From positions 1-18,459 of the forward strand of contig KE647220.1 in NCBI GenBank assembly GCA_000447185.1: 18,459 bases of DNA, read 5' to 3'. Shown piece by piece: positions 10,766-18,459 of this stretch. Position 1 is the first letter of the stretch, and each line of letters begins with the position of its first letter. The DNA comes from Vairimorpha apis BRL 01. Its lineage: Eukaryota > Microsporidia > Nosematidae. The position numbers and the translations under genes were made by a program. The notes under the pieces are model-generated. The model was not told the origin of the DNA. It did not search any database and saw nothing but the letters and a program-made list of their open reading frames with translations.

Positions 10766-10905
10766 ATCAAGAAGTTAAGAATACAGCCATTCTTAGAAGT
10801 ATACATCCAGCCTTTAATCTTTAAAAAGAACTTGAGAGTATCTCTTATAAACGAAGACGAGGAAACTATTATGAGGATGCTAAAGAGAAAAAGCTAAAGC
10901 TTTAA
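10766..10905 (+). mobile_element. R2/R4-like non-LTR retrotransposon, last ~46 codons (copy c)
   Basis: The extreme C-terminus of the retroelement found at 1971-2637. IKKLRIQPFLEVYIQPLIF (10766-10822) aligns with the part before the tail of copy a (VQPNL, YIQSLVLKK). After a one-base frame change near 10828 comes LESISYKRRRG (10831-10863), matching LDSITLERRR of copy a. The frame ends at TAA 10903-10905 after EDAKEKKLKL. G+C is about 30%, above the surroundings. No endonuclease or RT can be read upstream, so this copy is either 5'-truncated at insertion or has decayed beyond recognition there. Confidence 0.75.
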
Positions 10906-11100
10906 TGAAAGTTAGTTAAATTTAATTATAAATAAATTAAAGAGAAAACAATGGACCTTATTAAAAATTACCGGGGCAAAATATTAAACCTTGTAGATCT
11001 CACAAGTAACAAGTAATGTGAGAAAAAGAAAGCCCAATTTAATAAGTAGTGTGACTGAACATGAGGTTGTATAAGCAAAGAAAATAGAATAACTCAATAA
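10906..11100 (+). pseudogene. Coding-like trace next to retroelement copy c
   Basis: Directly after the retroelement tail, frame 2 reads LLKITGAKY, stop, TL, stop, then SQVTSNVRKRKPN and LISSVTEHEVV to TAA at 11072-11074 (bases 10958-11074). G+C is locally high (CCGGGGC at 10971-10977), and the two internal stops (TAA 10985, TAG 10994) are one change from CAA and CAG or similar. It looks like a decayed protein segment. It may be the start of a second retroelement copy in head-to-tail order, or another mobile element. I cannot identify it, and it is not seen after copies a or b. Confidence 0.4.
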
Positions 11101-12365
11101 ACAATTAATTTTTATAAATTTTTAGAATTTATCATATACTTGATATTTATATTTAAAAGAAATTTTTTTTATGTTAGTATATTATTTTCAACATATTTAA
11201 AGATAAATAATAAATTTTGTTGATTTGAATAAATTTTAAATGTTTAAATTGAAGTTAATATAATATGAATCATATAAAAAAAATCAAAATATAATCTGAA
11301 TTGCTTTTAAAATAATAAATTATTTTTCAAAAAAATTAACCCTAAAAGATAAAAAATATTTAATCATAGAATAAGCAAATATCGGTGAAAATTTATTATG
11401 TAAAAAATAGTTAAACATTATTCGGTATAAAAACAAAGATTTTTATTTTAAATAAATAACAAATATGTAAATTTAAATTCTTATAATTAACAATTATTTA
11501 TGTTACTATTTTTAAATATATTTAGGACTTAAATTATTATAACAAAAAACAAGATTATCTATAAATTATACATATTGTAAAGCTTAATTTAAATCGCAGA
11601 ATTAAAATTAATATTTTTATTTGTCTAATTTTAAATTGAAAAATAGATATTATAGAAACTTATAAATTACTAAAATTAAAACATACACATAATAATATTA
11701 TTTTATAAAATAATATAGATTTTTTAAAATATCAGAAGAAAAATATGTAGATAAATACCTAATGTTTAAACCCTATTTAATTTTTACAGATTATTTAAAA
11801 ATCATAAGATATTCCAAAAATGTATAAAATTTATTACTTTTTATATTGAGTTTATTAAATATAATTTTTTTTGTACATTTTAATTTTGAATCTTTTTTTT
11901 TCATTTAATTATAAAGAACACTATAATAATGTTTTAAAATATATTTTTTGTTTTAAAATCAAAATTTTAATATTATGAATTAAAATCCATTATATATTAT
12001 AAAAAATTGAAATATCCAAAAAAAGTGATAAAAAAATATAAAATTTATTAATATACAAAGCTATAAAAAATTTGCGAAACGAGCTTTGAATATTTTCAAT
12101 AATTTTTTTAAAATTTTTATAAGTTATTTAATACTATTAATTTAACATTATATTAATACTGTTTTAATATTTTTTCAAAATAAAAAAAATTTGTTTATGA
12201 TTTTAATTATTAAATATTTGCAATTGATAATAATTTTAATATATAAAAAATATCAATTTATAGTTTTATATGTATAGAAATATCAAAAATATTACAAAGT
12301 TTTATTTATAATCATTAAGTAATTTCTATATTCAAAAAAACCAATTTTTAACATAAAACAATAAA
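11101..12365. other. AT-rich intergenic stretch, no gene seen
   Basis: No reading frame, RNA gene or structured repeat is visible. The right part is the 3' flank of the minus-strand gene ending at 12366. I see no shared sequence with the 3' flank of its paralogue at 16085. Confidence 0.5.
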
Positions 12366-13640
12366 TTAAATTAAGTTTATATCTAAAACGTTATAAATTG
12401 TATAAATACAACATTTTATTATAAGCCAAATAAAATCAAAATATTTTTCATTTGTTTCTAATTTTTTCAAAAATCTTAAGTTTTTATTATAACAGTGTAA
12501 GAAAAATACATAATACCTTCTAATAATTATTATTTTTAAATTATCTTCTTGTTTTTCATCTAAAATGCATATTTCAAATAATGTATTTATTTTTTCATAT
12601 TTATACACACGTTTTTTACTAATCATATGTAATAAAATTAATGATTCTTTATTATTTGTATCATAATTAGGATTTTGCAAATAAAAATGAGTTATGATAA
12701 TCAATTTTAAAAGAAGTATCTCACTCTGATAATTTGATTCATATTTATAAATTGCTACAAAACATAATATAAATGTATATTTATCTAGTTTATTTGAAAT
12801 TGAATTTATATTACTTAATACATATTCAATTAGAAAATTTAATAAAATGTTATTTTTTAAACAAAAATAATACATACAATCCGTTAATCTATTTATGTAA
12901 TCAAATTTTAAATGTAAATCTAATGAAAAAAAATTTTCAGATCCTGACGTTATATGAGAGATATAATCTTCCATTATTTTATAATTTTTGAAATTATTTA
13001 ACAGTAGACATCTATTAAATTTTTTTGTGGATTGTAATTTATAGCCAATTTTCAAGAATTCGTTGAGGTTTTGACAAATTAAATCGGCTATTTTCATAGA
13101 AATCGTAAAAAATACATTATTAAAATTAACTTTGTTTATAAATGATGCATCTAATTTAACAATTAAGATTGAAAAATTGTTTATAATCAAATTAATGAAT
13201 TTATTATATATAACAAGATTATAAGAAAGAGAAAAAATTTTTAAATTTTCTATTTCATATTGTATGTTTAAAATATTTTTAAAATTTAAATAAAATAAGT
13301 CATTTATAGGTGTACCATCTTCTAAAATTCTATTTTTTACAAAAATTAATGATTGTTTGTTATTTAAAACTATAGTATAATTTTTAATTTCATTAGATTT
13401 AGTATTTTCAATAAAAATATAACATAGATTTGTATTTATGGGGTCAATTAGATAAGTTGTCAAAATATAATTAGGTTTTAATGTTTGTAACATTTCATCT
13501 AAATCACTTTGTTGTTCAGTTGTCAATTTTAATAATTCTACTTTCTGAAAATTATCCATTGAACATAAAACATAAAAAATATTCAAAATTATATATATTT
13601 TAATACATAAATAATAAAATATATATTTTAGATTTGACAT
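12366..13640 (-). CDS. Family M copy 1: predicted secreted protein, 424 aa
   Basis: Function not recognised. It is an intact frame from ATG 13640-13638 to TAA 12368-12366. Residues 1-27 are hydrophobic and end in FYVLCS, giving a likely signal peptide with cleavage near Ser27; a longer membrane anchor is possible. The best conserved part is residues 39-100, with LTTEQQSDLDEML (39-51) and TTYLIDPINTNLCYIFIEN (61-79). A variable helical middle follows. The C-terminal part carries YVLSNINSISNKLDKYTF then ILCF (273-294), YDTNNKESLILLHMI (326-340) and WLIIKCCIYTIYN (405-417). All match the gene at 16085-17350 in order and spacing. A CCT lies 4-6 bases before the ATG. The long clean frame amid decayed DNA argues for selection. 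The C-terminal third also resembles the broken plus-strand family P, with lower confidence. Confidence 0.9.
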   Translation of the reverse strand: MSNLKYIFYYLCIKIYIILNIFYVLCSMDNFQKVELLKLTTEQQSDLDEMLQTLKPNYILTTYLIDPINTNLCYIFIENTKSNEIKNYTIVLNNKQSLIFVKNRILEDGTPINDLFYLNFKNILNIQYEIENLKIFSLSYNLVIYNKFINLIINNFSILIVKLDASFINKVNFNNVFFTISMKIADLICQNLNEFLKIGYKLQSTKKFNRCLLLNNFKNYKIMEDYISHITSGSENFFSLDLHLKFDYINRLTDCMYYFCLKNNILLNFLIEYVLSNINSISNKLDKYTFILCFVAIYKYESNYQSEILLLKLIIITHFYLQNPNYDTNNKESLILLHMISKKRVYKYEKINTLFEICILDEKQEDNLKIIIIRRYYVFFLHCYNKNLRFLKKLETNEKYFDFIWLIIKCCIYTIYNVLDINLI

Positions 13641-14953
13641 AACAGGACTAAGTTTTTTAATAAATATTGAAAAAAAAAGAAAATTTAAATTTTTTAATAT
13701 GTTATTGTTTAAAATATTATAAAATACATTAAAATTAAAAAATTATAATATGATTGATCTGTTTTAATAATCAAAAATAAAATTGATATTATAATTTTAT
13801 GAATTTTTATATAAATTAAAAGTTTTGAAAAAAAGAAATATGATAAATTGTTAATAATTTTAAATATTTTTGCAACTTAATATGAATGTAGAATGAAATC
13901 TCACTTGTATTAAATTAGTTTATCTATTTGATAGTTTTGAGTGTTTGTTTTACAAATAAATATAATAGAATATCAATAAATACAATATTTTTATAATATT
14001 AATTTACAACAAGCTACTTTAATAAAAATGGTTTTTAATATTAATAATATTTTGTATTTAAATTTTTTTGAAATTTTAATGTTTGATATTAATATTAATC
14101 TATCAATTTTATAAAAATAAAAAAATTGTATACCTGAAACTAAAAAAAATTTTGTACATAAACATAATCAAAAATATATTTAACATAAATTAAATATCTC
14201 TTTTTGACTAATTAAATAAATAATAATATTGATATGTTGATAAATAAAATCAACTGATTAAACACGTAAAAAATAATTTTATGAAGAGAAAACATATTAA
14301 TGATAAAAGAACAAAATATTTTCTATCTAATATAAGAACATAAAAAATATATCAAGATTTTTAATGAACAAAAATTTTATAAAATATTTTAACATATACT
14401 TCATAATAAGAAAAAGTATAATACCAAAAATGATATTTAATTTAAAAATAAATCTAATAAAAAAAACTTCTACCGTGTTCACTTAGGCTTATTTTATTAT
14501 ATAATTATTTCTTAATGACATGTATTATGAATTTAAAATTTTTTTTATACAAACTAAAATATATATTTTATTTTTTAGAATTTTATAACTTACAATGTTC
14601 ATAATGAGAATTAAAAAAAATAAATAAATTACACTCGTACAATTTAACTATGAATATCATATAATATATTGTTTTTTACAAATATATTTTTTTATTCGGA
14701 ATACAGTTATTAAAGAACTTTTAAAAATTTTATAGAATTTAAATAAAATTATACCCTAAAAAAATAAAATGATAATAAACAAACAATAAAAGAAAATGGA
14801 AATTACATAGAATTTTTTATTTAAATAATATAAGATAATATTTAAATTAAAATTGCATATTACTTAATAAAAAGTAATATGGTTTCATGTTTATAAGTAA
14901 AAAAAAATTTTTATTTATGATTATAAATATTATAAAGGTAGAACAAAATTTTA
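13641..14953. other. AT-rich intergenic stretch, no gene seen
   Basis: It contains the 5' flank of the minus-strand gene starting at 13640. A 20-codon ATG frame at 14281-14343 is within chance expectation. No RNA gene or clear repeat is visible. Confidence 0.45.
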
Positions 14954-15316
14954 ATGAAGACAAGAACAACTAAATTAAAATTGGAATTTTTTAAGAAGAA
15001 AAATGAAATAAAATGGATATAAATAATTCATAATTATTTAATAAATATTTCAAATAAATTAAAGAATGTGAGATTTTTAAGATCGCAAAATTTTATATTT
15101 ATCGAAAAAAGTATTATTTCATATACTTTTGTTTGTTTGTTTTTTTACAAAATATTAAAAACTGATGTTCAAAAAAAATTTACAGAAAAGGTATGTTTTA
15201 TAAGAAAGTATTTAATATGGTTTAATGATTATTTGCATCTAAAAATTTACTTTTTTAAATTAAAACTATTTTTTATCTTCTTTAAAATTTTTTTATTACA
15301 TTTAATAGCTAAATAA
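14954..15316 (+). pseudogene. Doubtful reading frame with one internal stop
   Basis: From ATG 14954 the frame reads MKTRTTKLKLEFFKKKNEIK to a TAA at 15020, then stays open in the same frame for about 97 codons to TAA 15314-15316. It is Lys/Phe/Ile-rich, with hydrophobic runs such as ISYTFVCLFFYKIL and FKLKLFFIFFKIFLLHLIA. In DNA with a stop about every ten codons, 97 open codons is somewhat longer than chance gives in a window this size. No homology is recognised; a faint likeness of FLRSQNFIFIEK to the first readable residues of family P copy 1 (YLKSHNFSFFEE) may be coincidence. It may be a relic or simply a long chance frame. Confidence 0.25.
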
Positions 15317-16084
15317 ATATTGTATCTTTAGTAAAAATCATCATATTATCATTTACCACAACCAAAAAAACAAAATCGAAGATTAAAATCAAATTTTTTA
15401 AAAATATCATAAACAATGTAAAATATTAAAATCTTGTATAACAAGAAAAACAAATAAGACAACTTAATATCAAAATATTTATACAAAATGTTATTTTTAT
15501 TTTTATTTAAAATTCATAGATTATTTATAAATGTTTATAAATTATTTGTAAATATTAAAAATTTATTATTCTTAGAATCTACAATAAATATTAATTTTCT
15601 ATGTAAATATTAATTATTTTAAAGATAAAAAAAGTTATACGATATAAATTCAAATAATTTTCTTTATATATAACTAAATATTAAAATTTTTATTCTATAT
15701 AAATAGAGCTTTCCTACTATTAAATGTATAGAAATTTGTTATATTTGTAGTTATATTATCTATACTTTAAATAATTATTTTGGGTTAAAATAAAACAAAA
15801 ATTGATAGTAAACTTTTTTAAAAAATTTAAACATATTGTTAAATATACGTGCATATAGAAAACTCAATATTTAAATTATGATTATTAAGTAAATTATTAA
15901 AAAACAAAACATGTTTACACACAATAAATTAATATTAATACAACTAATTTCAAAGTTAAATATCGTATATTTATGAAAAATTTTAACATAAATTTATAAA
16001 AAAAATTGTTTTTTTTTCATAAAAATTTCTTGAAAATATTTTATTATGAATATCGTTTAAAATAAAATATTAACTTTTAAAAAA
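15317..16084. other. AT-rich intergenic stretch, no gene seen
   Basis: No reading frame or RNA gene. Bases 15520-15562 hold two imperfect copies of ATTATTTATAAAT-like sequence about 20 bases apart, of no evident meaning. The right end is the 3' flank of the gene ending at 16085. Confidence 0.5.
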
Positions 16085-17350
16085 CTACAAATCAATATTA
16101 AATATATTATAAGTTACCATTATGCAACATTTAATTATAAGCCAAAGTAATTCATAATATTGCGACCTTAAAAACAATTTTTCAATTTGCACAATATTAA
16201 TATCATTGCGAGTAAAAATAAAAAATGTATACTGATATATTAAAATTCTTATCATGTCAGTATCATTAGAATTTTTTAGAAAACACATTTCATTACTACA
16301 ATTATTTTTTAAACTTCTAGAATCATAGTTTCTTGTAATATTATACAACAAAGTTAATGTTTCTTCATTATTTGTATCAATTATATTTTTTTTTATATGT
16401 AATAAAATGACAACCAATAATTTATATATTCTATTTTTTTTCGCATAAGTATTTGTGTTGTTAAAAATTTTAATGAAACATAAAATAAATGTATATTTGC
16501 TCAATTTATTTTCTATTGACATGATATTATGTAAAACATATTTAATAACATGATTTTTATATATTTTTTGTTTTATACAAAAAAAATATGCATATACAGA
16601 CTTTTTATTAATCTGTTCGATTTTCTTTTTTAAACATAATGATGTAAAATTATTACAATTAAACATCCTATCAGTTATTAATATTTCCAATTTTTTTAAG
16701 TTTGTTAAATTATATAATGGTGGATTTAAAATTGAAATATTTGAATTTTTTAATTGAAAACTTATTGATAATATAATATTCAAATTATTTAACATAGAAT
16801 ATATCGTTTTAAATTGATACAATTCAGTATTTAAATGTAAGTTGAATTTTACTAAATTAGTTTTATCAACATTATGAACTATCATTAGTAGATTGCTATA
16901 AATAATTTTCAATATATCATTATATTTGACGATATGAAATTGTATCGGTTTGAATTTAAATTCATAAATTTCTTTCTGAAAGTTTAAAAAGTTATTAAAA
17001 CATTTATCGAATTTTGAATTAACTAGTATATTATCACATAAAATTTTATTTTTAACTATTTGCAAAGATTTTTCATCATTTAAAAATATAGTATAATGTT
17101 TAATTTCTTTTGAAAGAATATTTTCAATAAACAAATAACACATGTTTAAATTGATAGGATCAACAAGATAAGTTGTCAATTTGTATTCAGGGTAAATTTC
17201 ATCTAACATTTTATCTAAACTTATCTTTTGTATAGATGTTAATTGAATAAGATCAATTTTTTCATCTTTAGAACAAAAAATGTAATAGATAAATACACAT
17301 AAAGTAAATTTAAAATTTACAAAAGAGTGTTTTTGGTTCTGATTAAACAT
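16085..17350 (-). CDS. Family M copy 2: predicted secreted protein, 421 aa
   Basis: Function not recognised. It is an intact frame from ATG 17350-17348 to TAG 16087-16085 and a paralogue of the gene at 12366-13640. The N-terminus is polar for ten residues, then hydrophobic (residues 11-27), ending IYYIFCS before KDEK, a likely signal peptide whose cleavage position matches copy 1. Conserved blocks are LTSIQKISLDKML (37-49), TTYLVDPINLNMCYLFIEN (59-77), a helical variable middle, YVLHNIMSIENKLSKYTF then ILCF (271-292), IDTNNEETLTLLYNI (324-338) and WLIIKCCIMVTYN (403-415). The middle (about 110-250) has diverged strongly while both ends are kept. The start region faces the family P copy at 17721, with about 370 bases between the two ATGs. 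No CCC-like motif is seen before the ATG. Confidence 0.9.
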   Translation of the reverse strand: MFNQNQKHSFVNFKFTLCVFIYYIFCSKDEKIDLIQLTSIQKISLDKMLDEIYPEYKLTTYLVDPINLNMCYLFIENILSKEIKHYTIFLNDEKSLQIVKNKILCDNILVNSKFDKCFNNFLNFQKEIYEFKFKPIQFHIVKYNDILKIIYSNLLMIVHNVDKTNLVKFNLHLNTELYQFKTIYSMLNNLNIILSISFQLKNSNISILNPPLYNLTNLKKLEILITDRMFNCNNFTSLCLKKKIEQINKKSVYAYFFCIKQKIYKNHVIKYVLHNIMSIENKLSKYTFILCFIKIFNNTNTYAKKNRIYKLLVVILLHIKKNIIDTNNEETLTLLYNITRNYDSRSLKNNCSNEMCFLKNSNDTDMIRILIYQYTFFIFTRNDINIVQIEKLFLRSQYYELLWLIIKCCIMVTYNIFNIDL

Positions 17351-17604
17351 TTAAATTAAATATATTTAGATTTTTAAATATTACATGATCAATAATAACA
17401 ATGATAAAATCAATACAAAATTAATTTTATAAAATATAAAATTTTACATATATTTCAAGATTATTTGAAAGTAATTTTATAAAATGATTAAATATGATTA
17501 AAATAAAATTATATTATATATTTTTAATTTTCATCAACAAGCATTTTAAAATCAAGTTTTTAAATTTTTAATTTTATTTAAAGATTTATCATATTATATT
17601 AAAA

Positions 17605-17718
17605 ATGCAGGAAAATAAATTACTAAATAAAAATTTAAAAAAATTTAATAAATTTTTATTTGATAAATATTTAAAATTATATATTAGTTTAAATGATCTA
17701 GAATTTAAAAAATTATAA
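17605..17718 (+). CDS. Very small reading frame, 37 codons, doubtful
   Basis: ATG 17605 opens MQENKLLNKNLKKFNKFLFD and runs to TAA 17716-17718, Lys/Leu/Asn-rich. It ends two bases before the ATG of family P copy 3. The length is only slightly above chance, no homologue is recognised, and it may be noise. Confidence 0.12.
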   Translation: MQENKLLNKNLKKFNKFLFDKYLKLYISLNDLEFKKL

Positions 17719-17720
17719 TT

Positions 17721-18459
17721 ATGAAATTTAATTTAAATCTTTTAACAAAAATATATACCATATGTTTTAAAATCAGTGTAAATTTTATTTTTTTTAAATT
17801 TAAACATATTATAAAAAATTAAAATTGAATATTGATTTTAATAACAAATCAAAATTTAGTTTTAAAATGTCAAGATAAAAATAACACTTTTAATGATTAT
17901 TTATCAGAAAATAATTATTTAAATAATAATAATATTACTGAAATGTATAATAAGTATAAATGTTATAATTTAAATATAAATATAGACAATATAAGAAATA
18001 TCAGTGATTTATATGATCATAACACATACACGATAAAAAAAATTTCCTTTAACAAAAATAAATGATAAATACATTAATAATATTGAAAAATTAAAATAAA
18101 TTAAAAATATTAATTTAGAAGAATATTATATAAAAATATTACATATTAATTCAAACAAAATATTCAATCATAACATATTAAATGATAAAAATTTTTTAAC
18201 TTAAACTACTAGAAATTTAACAAAATCAGTAGTTTTTATTATGTTATTAAGTATTATTGAACAAGATTTAATTAATGCTCTAAAAAATGCGAATAAATAT
18301 TTTACTATAGAAAACAAATTTTTTCAGGATATATCTAAAAATTTAACAGTATCTTAAAATTATGAAGATAAAATTATTAATTTTTTAAAAATAACAAATA
18401 AAATATTAAATCAAGATAAATTTACATCAATTAATAATATTTTAATTACAACATACTAT
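17721..18459 (+). pseudogene. Family P copy 3: broken, right-truncated
   Basis: Function not recognised. ATG 17721 opens MKFNLNLLTKIYTICFKISV, a weakly hydrophobic N-terminus. The same frame (3) has stops at 17820 and 17826, is then open over 17829-18062 (Asn-rich: YLSENNYLNNNNITEM, SDLYDHNTYTIKKISF) and stops at 18063. Homology continues in frame 1 from about 18061 to the window end, with TAA at 18097, 18202 and 18355. The match to the other two copies rests on LLSIIEQDLINALKNA (18244-18291), compared with LEHDLKNILKNA and IFQDLLNFLK, and on EDKIINFLKITNKIL (18364-18408), compared with EQKILAFIKITNDLL of copy 1. Five stops and one frame change make it the most decayed copy. The rest lies outside the window. 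Confidence 0.65.

Noticed and set aside
12773..12991. 72-codon plus-strand reading frame
   Set aside because: It lies wholly inside the intact minus-strand family M gene and has no independent support; it is an antisense shadow.
1..18459. tRNA, rRNA or CRISPR features
   Set aside because: I looked for GC-rich cloverleaf-sized pockets, T-loop-like GTTCRANNC motifs and regularly spaced repeats; none was found. The GC-richer pockets are explained by retroelement debris or remain unexplained coding traces.
1..18459. Bacterial or organelle origin
   Set aside because: There are no ribosome-binding sites, no operons, huge spacers, signal-peptide paralogues and RLE-type non-LTR retroelements, all of which point to a nuclear eukaryotic genome.

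Overview
This is an extremely AT-rich window (below about 20% G+C by eye) with very low gene density. Two intact ~420-codon genes, several genes broken by frameshifts, and retroelement debris sit in kilobase stretches of featureless AT sequence. There are no bacterial operons, Shine-Dalgarno sites, tRNAs, rRNAs or visible spliceosomal introns. I favour a large, gene-poor, AT-rich microsporidian genome. The reasons are fast-evolving Asn/Lys/Ile-rich secreted proteins in paralogous sets, decayed non-LTR retroelements, and a CCC triplet directly before one start codon, as in many microsporidian genes. This is inference; another very AT-rich eukaryote cannot be excluded.

Layout. 1-1182 (+): family P copy 1, cut by the left edge, three frameshifts. 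1971-2637 (+): 3' end of an R2/R4-like non-LTR retrotransposon (RLE-type) and the least decayed copy. 4048-5663 (+): family P copy 2, five frameshifts. 6293-6520 (-): unidentified coding trace. 6624-8326 (+): a longer and older copy of the same retroelement, in which reverse transcriptase, zinc knuckle and endonuclease can still be traced through many stops and shifts. 8610-9224 (-): a membrane-anchored protein with two compensating frameshifts. 10766-10905 (+): a third retroelement tail, followed by a separate coding-like trace at 10958-11074. 12366-13640 (-) and 16085-17350 (-): family M copies 1 and 2, intact paralogous predicted secreted proteins. 14954-15316 (+): a doubtful reading frame with one internal stop. 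17721-18459 (+): family P copy 3, broken and cut by the right edge.

Five of the recognisable gene copies therefore belong to two families: P on the plus strand (three copies, all broken) and M on the minus strand (two copies, both intact). The last third of P and M can be aligned over three successive blocks, so they may be branches of one superfamily of secreted, cluster-forming proteins. I recognise no function for either. The retroelement copies give a view of decay: stops often sit where the parent codon was probably CAA, CGA or TGG, as expected under strong G:C to A:T mutation. The intact M genes stand out against that background and are probably under selection.
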